64,000 nucleotides of DNA from Actinomycetospora sp. NBRC 106378 (lineage in GTDB: Bacteria > Actinomycetota > Actinomycetes > Mycobacteriales > Pseudonocardiaceae). Under the pieces are notes generated by a model. The model was not told where the DNA came from, did no database searches, and was given only the letters and a program-made list of their open reading frames with translations. A program made the translations under genes and the position numbers. Numbering within the stretch: position 1 is the stretch's first letter; the number at the start of each line of letters is the position of its first letter. The DNA is taken from the NCBI RefSeq assembly GCF_030269685.1, contig NZ_BSTT01000005.1, positions 186,001 through 250,000 on the forward strand, given 5' to 3'. Below are positions 32,257-39,876 of this stretch, piece by piece.

Positions 32257-33015
32257 ATGAGCGGCCACTCCAAGTGGGCGACGACGAAGCACAAGAAGGC
32301 CGCCATCGACGCCAAGCGCGGCAAGATGTTCGCGAAGCTGATCAAGAACATCGAGGTCGCGGCGCGGACCGGCGGCGGCGACCCGGGCGCCAACCCGACG
32401 CTCTACGACGCCATCCAGAAGGCGAAGAAGACGTCGGTCCCGAACGACAACATCGACCGAGCGGTCAAGCGCGGGTCGGGCGCCGAGGCCGGTGGCGCCG
32501 ACTACCAGGCGATCACCTACGAGGGCTACGCGCCGGGCGGCGTCGCGGTGCTCATCGAGTGCCTGACGGACAACAAGAACCGGGCCGCGGGCGAGGTCCG
32601 GATCGCGATGAGCCGCAACGGTGGCGCGATGGCCGACCCGGGTTCGGTCGCCTACCTGTTCAACCGCAAGGGCGTCATCATCGTCGCCAAGGAGCAGGGC
32701 GGGACCGAGCTGGCCGAGGACGACCTGCTGCTCGCGGTCCTCGAGGCCGGCGCCGAAGAGGTCAACGACCTGGGGGAGAACTTCGAGATCCTCAGCGAGG
32801 CGACCGACCTCGTGGCCGTCCGGAAGGCCCTCCAGGAGGCCGGGATCGACTACGAGTCGGCGGAGGCGTCGTTCGTCCCGTCGATGAACGTCGAGGTCGA
32901 CGCCGACGGCGCCCGCAAGGTCCTCCGGATCATCGACGCGCTCGAGGACTCCGACGACGTCCAGAACGTCTACTCCAACTTCGACGCCTCCGACGAGGTC
33001 ATGGCCGAGGTGTGA
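32257..33015 (+). CDS. YebC/PmpR-family protein (TACO1-like)
   Basis: 252 residues, full length. [37 protein letters not shown] start, [49 protein letters not shown] and FNRKGVI are family-defining. Members act in translation of proline-rich stretches and/or as DNA-binding regulators. ATG 32257 follows GGGAGAG. In mycobacteria it follows pdxT and precedes ruvC; here the HxlR, thioesterase and 13E12 genes intervene and an acetyltransferase follows by TGATG overlap. Confidence 0.96.
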   Translation: MSGHSKWATTKHKKAAIDAKRGKMFAKLIKNIEVAARTGGGDPGANPTLYDAIQKAKKTSVPNDNIDRAVKRGSGAEAGGADYQAITYEGYAPGGVAVLIECLTDNKNRAAGEVRIAMSRNGGAMADPGSVAYLFNRKGVIIVAKEQGGTELAEDDLLLAVLEAGAEEVNDLGENFEILSEATDLVAVRKALQEAGIDYESAEASFVPSMNVEVDADGARKVLRIIDALEDSDDVQNVYSNFDASDEVMAEV

Positions 33016-33515
33016 TGGCCTCCCTTCCCGACGTCGGGTCGGTGCCGGTCCTCGTGGACCGGCTGCGGCCCGGACACGCCGGTGAGGCGCTCACCGTGCA
33101 GTACGCCGCGTTCCTCTCCGAGGGGCGGCTGTACGGCACGTTCGCCATCCCACCGCTCGTGGAGACCGTCGACCAACTCGCTGCCGACCTGGAGCGGCCG
33201 GGCACGCGCGGGTGGGCGGCCTGGATCGGTCCTCGTCTGGTCGGGAGCGTGCGGCTGCTCGGGGTCGACGGGCCGGGGCCGGTGGGGTTCGCGCGGTGCT
33301 CGGTGGCGCCGGACCTCCAGGGGCGGGGGATCGGCACCGCCCTGATCGAGGCAGCCCACGCGAGCCTCGCGCCGGGTGTCGAGTCGGCCCTGGTCACCGG
33401 CGACCGCAGTGCCGGCAACCTCGCGCTCTACGCCCGGCACGGGTACGTCGAGAGCGGACGCGAGTTCGACTCGGCCGGTGTGGCCGTCGTCCGGATGCGG
33501 CGCGTGGCGCCCTGA
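33015..33515 (+). CDS. GNAT-family N-acetyltransferase
   Basis: 166 residues. The acetyl-CoA motif A is VAPDLQGRGIGTALIEAAH, with RSAGNLALYARHGYVESG as motif B. The start overlaps the yebC stop (TGATG), implying coupling. N-terminal [12 protein letters not shown] encodes one of the repeated TTCCCGACGNCGGGTC motifs (33025-33040). Substrate unknown. Confidence 0.88.
   Translation: MASLPDVGSVPVLVDRLRPGHAGEALTVQYAAFLSEGRLYGTFAIPPLVETVDQLAADLERPGTRGWAAWIGPRLVGSVRLLGVDGPGPVGFARCSVAPDLQGRGIGTALIEAAHASLAPGVESALVTGDRSAGNLALYARHGYVESGREFDSAGVAVVRMRRVAP
33025..33040 (-). repeat. GACCCGNCGTCGGGAA motif copy 4
   Basis: Exact match at the start of the GNAT gene, encoding LPDVGS. Confidence 0.7.
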
Positions 33516-33579
33516 GGTGGACCGTCACCCCGGGCCGTCCCCGTCCGTTGCCCCTCCTGTGAGGAGCTCCCGACGCCGG

Positions 33580-34317
33580 GTGGCGCTGCCCTGGTACTGC
33601 GTCCACGAGTCCGGGGGCGCGGCGGCCTCGACGATGGTCGCGGCGGGCCTGGTCGCGGCGGCCGCCCTCCTCGCCGCGCTGGGGCTGGTCGTCGCCGGCG
33701 CGTGGGCCGTCGCGGTGATCGCGTTCGGGGTGGGGCTCGTCGCCGGCGTCAACTCCTGGGCGGCCGGGCGCACCCTGCAGTGGTTCGACCGGGGACGACC
33801 GGCGGCGTCCAGGGCGGCGGAGGTCCCGACGGCGGGCCCGCCCGCTCCCGCGACGCCTCCCGTCCGGCCGGTGCCGGCGCCGCCGCGCCCGGTGGCGCCG
33901 ATGCCGGTGCGTCCGCCGCACGGCGGCCCGGCCGCGGCCGTGACCGTTCCGGCGGCCCCACGTCCGCTCCACCCGGTGTCCGGGACGGGTCCCGGTGTGA
34001 ACGCGCCGCCGTCGGCGCCCGCGCGGGCGACCACCCCGGCCCCCGGTCCACGTCCCGCCGGGCCCTCACCCGCTCCTCCGACCCCCGCCGCCCCTGCGCC
34101 CGGACGGCCGCCGTCCGTCCCGCTGTCGGGCGGCCCCGCTGCGGCTGCTGCCGGCGCGGCCGCCGAGGTGCACCCCGAGCAGGCCCCGACCGAACAGACG
34201 CCGTCCGAGGACGGCGCCGAGCGCCCCACGGTCCGTGAGGCGGCGCGGGCGGCACGGGTCCGCACGCGGACGACCGGTGGCGCGCGGCGACGCGTCGCGG
34301 GGTCGCGCCCGACCTGA
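33580..34317 (+). CDS. Hypothetical two-helix membrane protein with proline-rich tail
   Basis: 245 residues from GTG 33580, or 227 from ATG 33634. Two adjacent helices (STMVAAGLVAAAALLAALGLVVAGAWAVAVIAFGVGLVAGV) are followed by about 160 residues dominated by Pro and Ala with a basic, Arg-rich end. The opposite strand is also open over this stretch (33525-34337) but gives no membrane or domain pattern, so the plus reading is preferred. No family recognised. Confidence 0.5.
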   Translation: MALPWYCVHESGGAAASTMVAAGLVAAAALLAALGLVVAGAWAVAVIAFGVGLVAGVNSWAAGRTLQWFDRGRPAASRAAEVPTAGPPAPATPPVRPVPAPPRPVAPMPVRPPHGGPAAAVTVPAAPRPLHPVSGTGPGVNAPPSAPARATTPAPGPRPAGPSPAPPTPAAPAPGRPPSVPLSGGPAAAAAGAAAEVHPEQAPTEQTPSEDGAERPTVREAARAARVRTRTTGGARRRVAGSRPT

Positions 34318-34355
34318 CGGGCGGGGGCGCAGCCCACACCCGTTCCCCGGGGAGC

Positions 34356-35069
34356 TCAGTCGCCCGGCGTCGGCGCGGGTTCGGAGGCGGGCGGGACGAC
34401 CTGACGTCCGCCGAGCTCGGGGACGTGCTTGTAGAGCGTGGAGCGACTGACCCCCAGGAGCCGCGCGATCGAGGCGACGGAGTTCTCCGGGCGGGCCAGC
34501 ATCGACCGCGCCTGGGACACCTGGTCCGGCGACAGGGCCGGCGGACGACCGAGGCGCTGACCGCGGGCGCGGGCGGCGGCCAGACCGTCCCGGGTGCCCT
34601 CGACCAGCAACTCCCGCAGGAACTCCGCGAGGGCCGCGAACACGTGGAACACGAGGCGGCCACCCGGGGTGGTGGTGTCGAGGCCCTCGTGCAGCGACCG
34701 GAACCCGACCCCGCGCGTCCGCAGCTCGCCCACGAGTCCGACGAGGTGGGGTAGCGACCGGGTGAGGCGGTCGAGTCGCACCACGACGAGGACGTCGCCG
34801 GGTTCGAGCGAGCCCATGCACGCGTCGAACTCCGGCCGGGCGGCGCCGCCCTTGCCCGACGAGGCGTCGACGAACATCCGGGTGCACCCGGCGGCCAGCA
34901 GGGCGGCGCGCTGCTCCTCGGGATCCCCCGCGTCGCTGGGCATGCTGGTCGACCCACGGCCGTACCCCACGACCTCCCCGGAGGTGTCCTCCGGCTCGGC
35001 CGCGAGCAGGTCGCCATGAGCAGGTTCCACGGGGCGGAATGCTACGGATAACGGACGGACACCGCTCAT
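34356..35069 (-). CDS. Serine recombinase (resolvase/invertase family)
   Basis: 237 residues. The resolvase catalytic domain starts about residue 34 with GYGRGSTS (nucleophile Ser40), then CTRMFVDASSGKGGAARPEFDACMGSLEPGDVLVVVRLDRLTRSLPHLVGLVGEL and FHVFAALAEFLRELLVEGTRDGLAAARARGQRLGRPPAL. A C-terminal Hin-like HTH (NSVASIARLLGVSRSTLYKHVPEL) ends it. The 33-residue N-terminal extension is unusual, and the expected Gln after the STS motif is missing (MPSDAGDPEEQ). The neighbouring 490-bp region without a gene may hold its target site. Confidence 0.88.
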   Translation of the reverse strand: MSGVRPLSVAFRPVEPAHGDLLAAEPEDTSGEVVGYGRGSTSMPSDAGDPEEQRAALLAAGCTRMFVDASSGKGGAARPEFDACMGSLEPGDVLVVVRLDRLTRSLPHLVGLVGELRTRGVGFRSLHEGLDTTTPGGRLVFHVFAALAEFLRELLVEGTRDGLAAARARGQRLGRPPALSPDQVSQARSMLARPENSVASIARLLGVSRSTLYKHVPELGGRQVVPPASEPAPTPGD

Positions 35070-35560
35070 TCCGGGGCAACCTGCGATTTCACAACGGGTT
35101 TCTCGTCGCCCGTTCGGCGGGAATGCGGGTCGGGATCGGGGCAGAAGGTGCGCCCGATGCGCCTGATCCTCTCACTGGATGAGTGATCACCATTCCGTTG
35201 AGACCTGGACGATTTCAGCGGGATTTCGCCCGATCGGGCGCAGCCGGTCGTCAACGGGTTCACGGGCCGCGTCAGGGCCCTGCGACGCTCGGGGGTGAGG
35301 TGCCCGTCCTTGCAGGTGAAGGACTTACTCGCGGGCACCGGAGCAAGGGCCGGCCGGGCGCACCGTGGCGGCGGGCGCCCGGCCGGACGTGCGGACGCCG
35401 TCGAGGTGATCCGGCGCCCGACGATGGAACGGTTACCGGTCGCGCGCGTGACGCCGAGGACGCGCATTCCGCGTAATCGTGTGCGGCGGCGGCGTCGCGG
35501 CCTGTCGAAAATCCGGCGAGCGCACGCGCTGCTCGTCGGACGAAACGGCGGCGGTGATCG
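35070..35560. other. 491-bp region without a convincing gene beside the recombinase
   Basis: Less GC-rich than the surroundings, with stretches such as GCGATTTCACAACG and TGTCGAAAATCCGG. It contains the 14-bp palindrome CGCCCGATCGGGCG (35227-35240). Open frames here (35066-35467 minus, 35183-35476 plus) have odd compositions and no domain. Could be a recombination site, a decayed gene or imported DNA. Confidence 0.45.
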
Positions 35561-36139
35561 TCAGGGTCGGGCCTGCAGGTCTTTCTGCATGATCACGGTG
35601 TCGACCCACTGGCCCTGCTTGTAGCCGACCGCCGGCATCCGGCCGACCACCTCGAAACCGAGCCGGCGGTGCAGGACGATCGAGGGGGTGTCGTGCCGCG
35701 CGTCGGGCAGTGTCGCGATCACGGCGACCACCTGCCGGACGTCGGTGTGCGCGAGGCCGTCCACGAGCGCGGAGAGCAGGCGCCCGCCCAGCCCGCGCCC
35801 GGTGGCCTCGGGAGCGATGTAGACCGAGTCCTCGACGGTGTAGCGGTAGGCGGCGTGCGGCCGGAACTGGGAGCAGGCGGCGAACCCGGCCACGGACAGC
35901 CCCGGGGCCGACGTGCCCGGTCCGCCGGCCGGGAGGTCCGCGACCACGAACGGCAGCTTCTGTTCCCGGGCGGCGGCGATCCGTTCGCGCCACACGTCGG
36001 CGGACGGCGGGTCCTCCACGAACGTCGCGATGGAGGCGAGCACGTAGCCCCCGAAGACGTCGGCGATCCGCGGGGCGTCGTCCTCCTCGGCCGGACGCAC
36101 GACGATCTCCGGGTGGGTCTGCGGCGCGGCTCCCGTCAT
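35561..36139 (-). CDS. GNAT acetyltransferase, phosphinothricin-acetyltransferase-like
   Basis: 192 residues. EIVVRPAEEDDAPRIADVFGGYVLASIATFVEDPPSADVWRERIAAAREQKLPFVVAD, YRYTVEDSVYIAPEATGRGLGGRLLSALVD and LHRRLGFEVVGRMPAVGYKQGQWVDTVIMQKDL follow the Pat/Bar and methionine-sulfoximine acetyltransferase pattern. Probably N-acetylates a small amine-bearing compound. Start at ATG 36139 or 36148 (MRAM). Confidence 0.87.
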   Translation of the reverse strand: MTGAAPQTHPEIVVRPAEEDDAPRIADVFGGYVLASIATFVEDPPSADVWRERIAAAREQKLPFVVADLPAGGPGTSAPGLSVAGFAACSQFRPHAAYRYTVEDSVYIAPEATGRGLGGRLLSALVDGLAHTDVRQVVAVIATLPDARHDTPSIVLHRRLGFEVVGRMPAVGYKQGQWVDTVIMQKDLQARP

Positions 36140-36197
36140 GGCCCGCATCCTCCTCCGCGGGCCCGCGCCCGCGCCACGAGCGGGACGCGCCGCGCCG

Positions 36198-36437
36198 TCA
36201 CTCGACCCGGACCAGCTGGTACTCCCACTCCTCGGCCTCGTTGCGCGCCGTCCGCTCGTAGATGGCGTGGCCCTGACCGCCGACCATGCGCGACATCGTC
36301 TCCCGCAGGCCGCGCTCGGTGGTGGGGAGCGGGATGCGTTGCACCAACGGCGGCTCCGCGGGCCCGTCGTCGGGCAGTGAGACCGCTCCGGTGCCCTGCA
36401 GCGGTCCGTTGACGTAACGGACGGCGACTTCCCTCAT
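36198..36437 (-). CDS. Small hypothetical protein
   Basis: 79 residues from ATG 36437, which has an excellent AGGAGGGG upstream; the open frame extends to 36494 without a ribosome site. Sequence REVAVRYVNGPLQGTGAVSLPDDGPAEPPLVQRIPL... ends in EEWEYQLVRVE. No family or membrane segment; a beta-rich small domain is likely. Divergent from the membrane protein at 36559. Confidence 0.62.
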   Translation of the reverse strand: MREVAVRYVNGPLQGTGAVSLPDDGPAEPPLVQRIPLPTTERGLRETMSRMVGGQGHAIYERTARNEAEEWEYQLVRVE

Positions 36438-36558
36438 GCACCCCTCCTGATGATCGCTCGTGCGCACCATACGGGCGCGCTCCGCGCACGTCACCAGGAC
36501 GGACGACTACCCGAACAGAGCAGCGCGGTCGGTCGAGGCATCACCTACCGTGCTGAGG

Positions 36559-36873
36559 ATGCGCACGGCGGTCCTGCTGCTCACGGGTTTCGCGCTGCTC
36601 GCCGTCGGGGTCGCGACGATCGCCCTGGGGCACCTGCTGCCCGGCCTCGTCCTCGTCGTGGTCGCCCTGGCGGCCAAGGCCGCCGGCTTCCTCCTCGGGG
36701 ACTCGACGGCCCAGGCACCCGGCCGTGGCCCGCAGACCCTCGCCGGCCGTTCGGTCGAACGGCCACGGGCCGGGATCCCCGTCGGGCGGGCCAACCTGCG
36801 CCGCGGGGTGGTGTCCCCGCTGCGGCCGCCACGCGCGGTGCCGCCGACGTCGCGGCACGAACGCGCGTCGTGA
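36559..36873 (+). CDS. Small membrane protein
   Basis: 104 residues from ATG 36559. Two hydrophobic helices at the N-terminus (TAVLLLTGFALLAVGVATIALGHLLPGLVLVVVALAAKAAGFLLG), then a basic cytoplasmic tail. No family recognised. Confidence 0.58.
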   Translation: MRTAVLLLTGFALLAVGVATIALGHLLPGLVLVVVALAAKAAGFLLGDSTAQAPGRGPQTLAGRSVERPRAGIPVGRANLRRGVVSPLRPPRAVPPTSRHERAS

Positions 36874-36904
36874 GGGACCGGACCGACGTGCCAGGCTGCC
36901 GCGG

Positions 36905-37237
36905 GTGACCGCCTGGGAGTACGCGACCCTCGAGATCTCGGCCGTGCAGCTCGCGAAGGCCGACCTGGACCCGTCGTCGTCGAGCCACGAGACGGCGGAG
37001 TGGCAGGCCTACGCGATCGGCCCGAAGGACGAGCTGATCTTCGAGGAGTACCGGCCCTACAGCGTCCCGTGGGCCCGACTGTTCGCCGAGCACCTCAACC
37101 GGCTCGGCCGCGACGGCTGGGAGCTCGTGCAGTTCGGCGGCCCCCAGCACGCGCTCTACCCGACCGGGTACGTGCACTCCTCGGGCACGTACACGACGGT
37201 CGTGGAGAGCCGGTTCGTCCTGCGCCGCCCGGCCTGA
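36905..37237 (+). CDS. DUF4177-like small protein
   Basis: 110 residues, GTG start. WEYATLEISAVQL at the beginning and FAEHLNRLGRDGWELVQFGG in the middle match the DUF4177 pattern (WEY...LNxLGxxGWELV), followed by a beta strand ESRFVLRRP. Function unknown. A strong hairpin follows at 37242. Confidence 0.65.
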   Translation: MTAWEYATLEISAVQLAKADLDPSSSSHETAEWQAYAIGPKDELIFEEYRPYSVPWARLFAEHLNRLGRDGWELVQFGGPQHALYPTGYVHSSGTYTTVVESRFVLRRPA

Positions 37238-37241
37238 TCCT

Positions 37242-37272
37242 CGACGACGGGTCCAGCACCGACCCGTCGTCG
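37242..37272. terminator. 12-bp-stem hairpin, bidirectional terminator candidate
   Basis: CGACGACGGGTC (37242-37253), 7-nt loop, GACCCGTCGTCG (37261-37272): perfect stem between convergent ends at 37237 and 37281. The right arm is also the start of a repeated 16-bp motif. Confidence 0.7.
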
Positions 37273-37276
37273 GGAA
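37261..37276 (+). repeat. GACCCGNCGTCGGGAA motif copy 5
   Basis: Exact match forming the right arm of the hairpin at 37242-37272. Confidence 0.7.
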
Positions 37277-37280
37277 CGGG

Positions 37281-38702
37281 CTAACCGCGTGCCGTCGCGC
37301 CGGTGGCCTCGAGCTCGCGGGCCTCCTCCGGGGTGGAGACGCTCGGGTTCGAGCCCGGGAGGGGCCGCCCCGCCGGGTCGCGGAGGGCGATGACGGCGAC
37401 GAGACCCGCGAGCCCACCGAAGATCAGGTAGACGGCGGGCCAGTAGGCCCACCCCGTGCCGATCACCAGGGCGGACATGATCAACGACGTGGTGCCCGCG
37501 AACGCGGAGACGAAGATGTTGAAGGTGATGGACAGGCCGCCGTAGCGGATCTCGGTCGGGAACAGCGCCGGCAGCGTCGAGGGCGACGTCGCGCTGAAGA
37601 GGATCAGCATCAGGGCCATGACGGCGAGGCTGACGCCCACCAGGGCGACCGACCCGAGCGTGACCAGGTAGATCATCGGGAAGGCCAGCACGATCGTCCC
37701 GATCGCCGCGGTGAGCATGAGGGGCTTGCGACCGATGCGGTCGGACAGCCGGCCCAGGGCCGGGATGATGAACACGACGACCCACAGGATGATGATCTGC
37801 GTGATCTGGGACGTCGTGGAGTCGATGGCCTGACCGCCGGTGCGGGTGACGTCCTCCTCGAGGAACGTCGGCATGTAGCTGGTCAGCATGTAGTTCGGGA
37901 TGTTCCAGGCCATGACGATGCCGCCGGCGATGAACATGACCGGCCAGTACTTCGTGAACAGCGTCTTGATGCCGGCGCCCGCCTGCGTGCCCTCCCGCTC
38001 CTCGGACTCCGAGAGCAGCGTCTGGAAGGCGGGCGTCTCCTCGAGCTTCACCCGCAGGTACACGCCGGTGATGCCGAGGGGGAGTGCGATGAAGAACGGG
38101 ATACGCCAGGCCCACGTGGACGCGAACTCGGGCGAGGAGACCAGCGGGATGACCGTGGCGACCGTGGCGCCGAGCGCGTAGCCGATGAAGGTGCCGCACT
38201 CGAGGAAACTGCCGAAGAACCCGCGCCGTCGGTCCGGCGAGTACTCGGCGATGAAGGTCATCGCGCCCGCGTACTCGCCGCCGGTGGAGAAGCCCTGCAC
38301 GACGCGACAGAGCACCAGCAGGATCGGGGCCCAGATACCGATCGCCGAGTAGGGCGGGATGAAGCCGAGCAGGAAGGTCCCGACCGCCATCATGATGACG
38401 GTGATGGAGAGGACCTTCGTGCGACCGATCCGGTCGCCGAGCGGCCCGAAGAACAGTCCGCCCAGCGGCCTGACCAGGAACGACACCGCGAAGCCCGCGA
38501 AGACGCCGATCTGGGCGAGGGGTCCCGGTGGGAAGAAGTTCGACTCGATCGTCGTCGCCAGGTACGCGTAGACGCCGAAGTCGAACCACTCGGTGATGTT
38601 GCCGACCGCCGCCGCGCCGACGGCACGTTTCATCGTCGCGTCGTCGGTGACCGTGATGTTGGCCGGCGTCCCGCCGGACCCTGCCTCCGCCGTATCCGTC
38701 AC
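37281..38702 (-). CDS. MHS-family MFS transporter (metabolite:H+ symporter)
   Basis: 473 residues, 12 helices. Family signatures: GNITEWFDFGVYAYLAT in TM1, RPLGGLFFGPLGDRIGRTKVL, CRVVQGFSTGGEYAGAMTFIAEYSPDRRRGFFGSFLE, RIPFFIALPLGITGVYLRVKLEETPAF, and LSDRIGRKPLM in the second half. Related to the ProP, citrate and shikimate symporters, so a carboxylate or betaine is the likely substrate. GTG 38702 (VTDTAEAG) follows GGGGAGGA; an ATG at 38741 lacks a ribosome site. An operator-like palindrome lies upstream at 38742. Confidence 0.9.
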   Translation of the reverse strand: MTDTAEAGSGGTPANITVTDDATMKRAVGAAAVGNITEWFDFGVYAYLATTIESNFFPPGPLAQIGVFAGFAVSFLVRPLGGLFFGPLGDRIGRTKVLSITVIMMAVGTFLLGFIPPYSAIGIWAPILLVLCRVVQGFSTGGEYAGAMTFIAEYSPDRRRGFFGSFLECGTFIGYALGATVATVIPLVSSPEFASTWAWRIPFFIALPLGITGVYLRVKLEETPAFQTLLSESEEREGTQAGAGIKTLFTKYWPVMFIAGGIVMAWNIPNYMLTSYMPTFLEEDVTRTGGQAIDSTTSQITQIIILWVVVFIIPALGRLSDRIGRKPLMLTAAIGTIVLAFPMIYLVTLGSVALVGVSLAVMALMLILFSATSPSTLPALFPTEIRYGGLSITFNIFVSAFAGTTSLIMSALVIGTGWAYWPAVYLIFGGLAGLVAVIALRDPAGRPLPGSNPSVSTPEEARELEATGATARG

Positions 38703-39020
38703 GTCGTGTCCTCCCCGCCTTGCGAACGCGTGCCGCGCCACTGGTTCGAACCATTAACCATGCGGTGCGCCGAAGAAACTCGCCCGACGATGTTCGGGCA
38801 AATGTCCGAATTGCCTGCTTTGCTCGCGAAACTGCTTGGGGCAGGGTGACACGGCACACGAAGATCCACCGGTCGGAACATGGAACACGCCCCGAGATCG
38901 ATGCGTCATACGGGGTGGATGCAGCCAGCATCCGACGCTCGCAAGCGCCGTCCCTCCGGTCGGGTCATCCGGACCCGGTCACCGGACGCGGCGCGTGCAC
39001 GTGGTGAGGAGGAGCCACCC
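38703..39020. other. AT-richer intergenic region with TGGTTCGAACCA palindrome
   Basis: 318 bp upstream of the divergent transporter and small membrane gene. It holds the 12-bp palindrome TGGTTCGAACCA (38742-38753) followed by TTAACCAT, giving repeated AACCA half-sites 40 bp before the transporter start: a probable operator. The stretch 38760-38860 is clearly less GC-rich than average. No gene seen. Confidence 0.5.
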
Positions 39021-39146
39021 GTGGCTGCTGTTTTCGTGTCGATGGTCGTCGTTGCCGGTGCAGGATTCGGAGTGGCCTCGAGCCTCGCCGCCTACGCGCA
39101 CCGCAACTGGCGCCGCACCTCGGCGACCGAGCTCGTCGAGGCCTGA
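39021..39146 (+). CDS. 41-residue single-pass membrane peptide
   Basis: GTG 39021 is preceded by GAGGAGGAG at ideal distance. The peptide begins MAAVFVSMVVVAGAGFG, has one hydrophobic helix and ends in a basic/acidic cytoplasmic tail (HRNWRRTSATELVEA). A strong terminator hairpin follows 12 bp later, supporting a real transcription unit. No family recognised. Confidence 0.6.
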   Translation: MAAVFVSMVVVAGAGFGVASSLAAYAHRNWRRTSATELVEA

Positions 39147-39158
39147 CCTCCCGACTCC

Positions 39159-39194
39159 ACGACGGCGGGTCCCCGGTCGGGGGCCCGCCGTCGT
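39159..39194. terminator. 16-bp-stem hairpin, bidirectional terminator
   Basis: ACGACGGCGGGTCCCC (39159-39174) pairs with GGGGGCCCGCCGTCGT (39179-39194) around GGTC with one T-G wobble, between convergent ends at 39146 and 39200. Confidence 0.8.
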
Positions 39195-39199
39195 CGTGT

Positions 39200-39850
39200 T
39201 CAGACCGGCCAGGTCTCCTCGCGCCGGGCCGCGTCCCAGAACATCCACTCGTAGCGCGAGGTCGTGCGGTAGTGGTCGAGCACGCGGGCACGCTCCGCGG
39301 GCGCGAGGTCGTCGGCCACCCGGTCCATGACGCCCACCGCCGCGTCGACCACGGCCTGGAACTCGTCGCCGCCATACATCGCGATCCAGCGCGCGTAGAG
39401 CGGGTCGGGGGACGACTCGACGAGCAGTGCCGCGCCCACCCGCGCGTAGATCCAGTAGCACGGCAGCACCGCGCCGAGCCCCTCCGCGAACGACCCGCCG
39501 TGCACCGTGGCCAGCAGGTAGCTGGTGTAGGCGAGCGTGGTGGGCCCGGGCGGCGTGGCGCGATCGGTGTGCAGGGCGTCGGAGAGCTCCGCGTGCATCT
39601 CCTGCTCCGCGGCGATCGCGCCCGCCGCGTGCTGGGCGAAGAGCGTGGTGTCGTCCTCGGTCGGTGCCCGCGCCGCGAGCACGGCGAGGGCCCGGGCGTA
39701 ACCGCGCAGATAGTGGCTGTCCTGCGTGACGAAGTAGCCGAACGCGGAGTGCGGCAGCGTCCCGTCGGTGAGGCCGGTGAGGAACGGGTGGGCGCGGACG
39801 GCGTCGTAGACGTCGGCCGCGGAGTCCCAGAGCTCGTCGCTGAAGGTCAC
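39200..39850 (-). CDS. tenA: TenA-family aminopyrimidine aminohydrolase (thiaminase II)
   Basis: 216 residues. HPFLTGLTDGTLPHSAFGYFVTQDSHYLRGYARAL, AAEQEMH, and the active-site VLPCYWIYARVG (Cys131) with a late YEWMFWD are TenA hallmarks; Asp44 and Cys131 match catalytic positions. It salvages the pyrimidine moiety from degraded thiamine. Only 26 bp separate it from divergent cobD, too little for a TPP riboswitch; none is visible. Confidence 0.93.
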   Translation of the reverse strand: MTFSDELWDSAADVYDAVRAHPFLTGLTDGTLPHSAFGYFVTQDSHYLRGYARALAVLAARAPTEDDTTLFAQHAAGAIAAEQEMHAELSDALHTDRATPPGPTTLAYTSYLLATVHGGSFAEGLGAVLPCYWIYARVGAALLVESSPDPLYARWIAMYGGDEFQAVVDAAVGVMDRVADDLAPAERARVLDHYRTTSRYEWMFWDAARREETWPV

Positions 39851-39876
39851 GCCACCGACCCTGCCATGATCGACCG

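Noticed and set aside
33525-34337. Minus-strand reading opposite the proline-rich membrane protein
   Set aside because: Gives Gly/Ala/Thr-rich sequence without helices; the plus reading has two clear membrane segments.
29753-35069. Integrated mobile element spanning the 13E12 gene to the serine recombinase
   Set aside because: 13E12 copies can be phage attachment sites, but yebC and ordinary genes lie between and I found no flanking repeats or phage genes.
35066-35467. 133-residue minus-strand open frame upstream of the recombinase
   Set aside because: No domain, no ribosome site and uneven composition; treated as part of the region without a gene.
39851-39876. TPP or cobalamin riboswitch between tenA and cobD
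   Set aside because: The gap is 26 bp, far too short, and no conserved riboswitch core is present.
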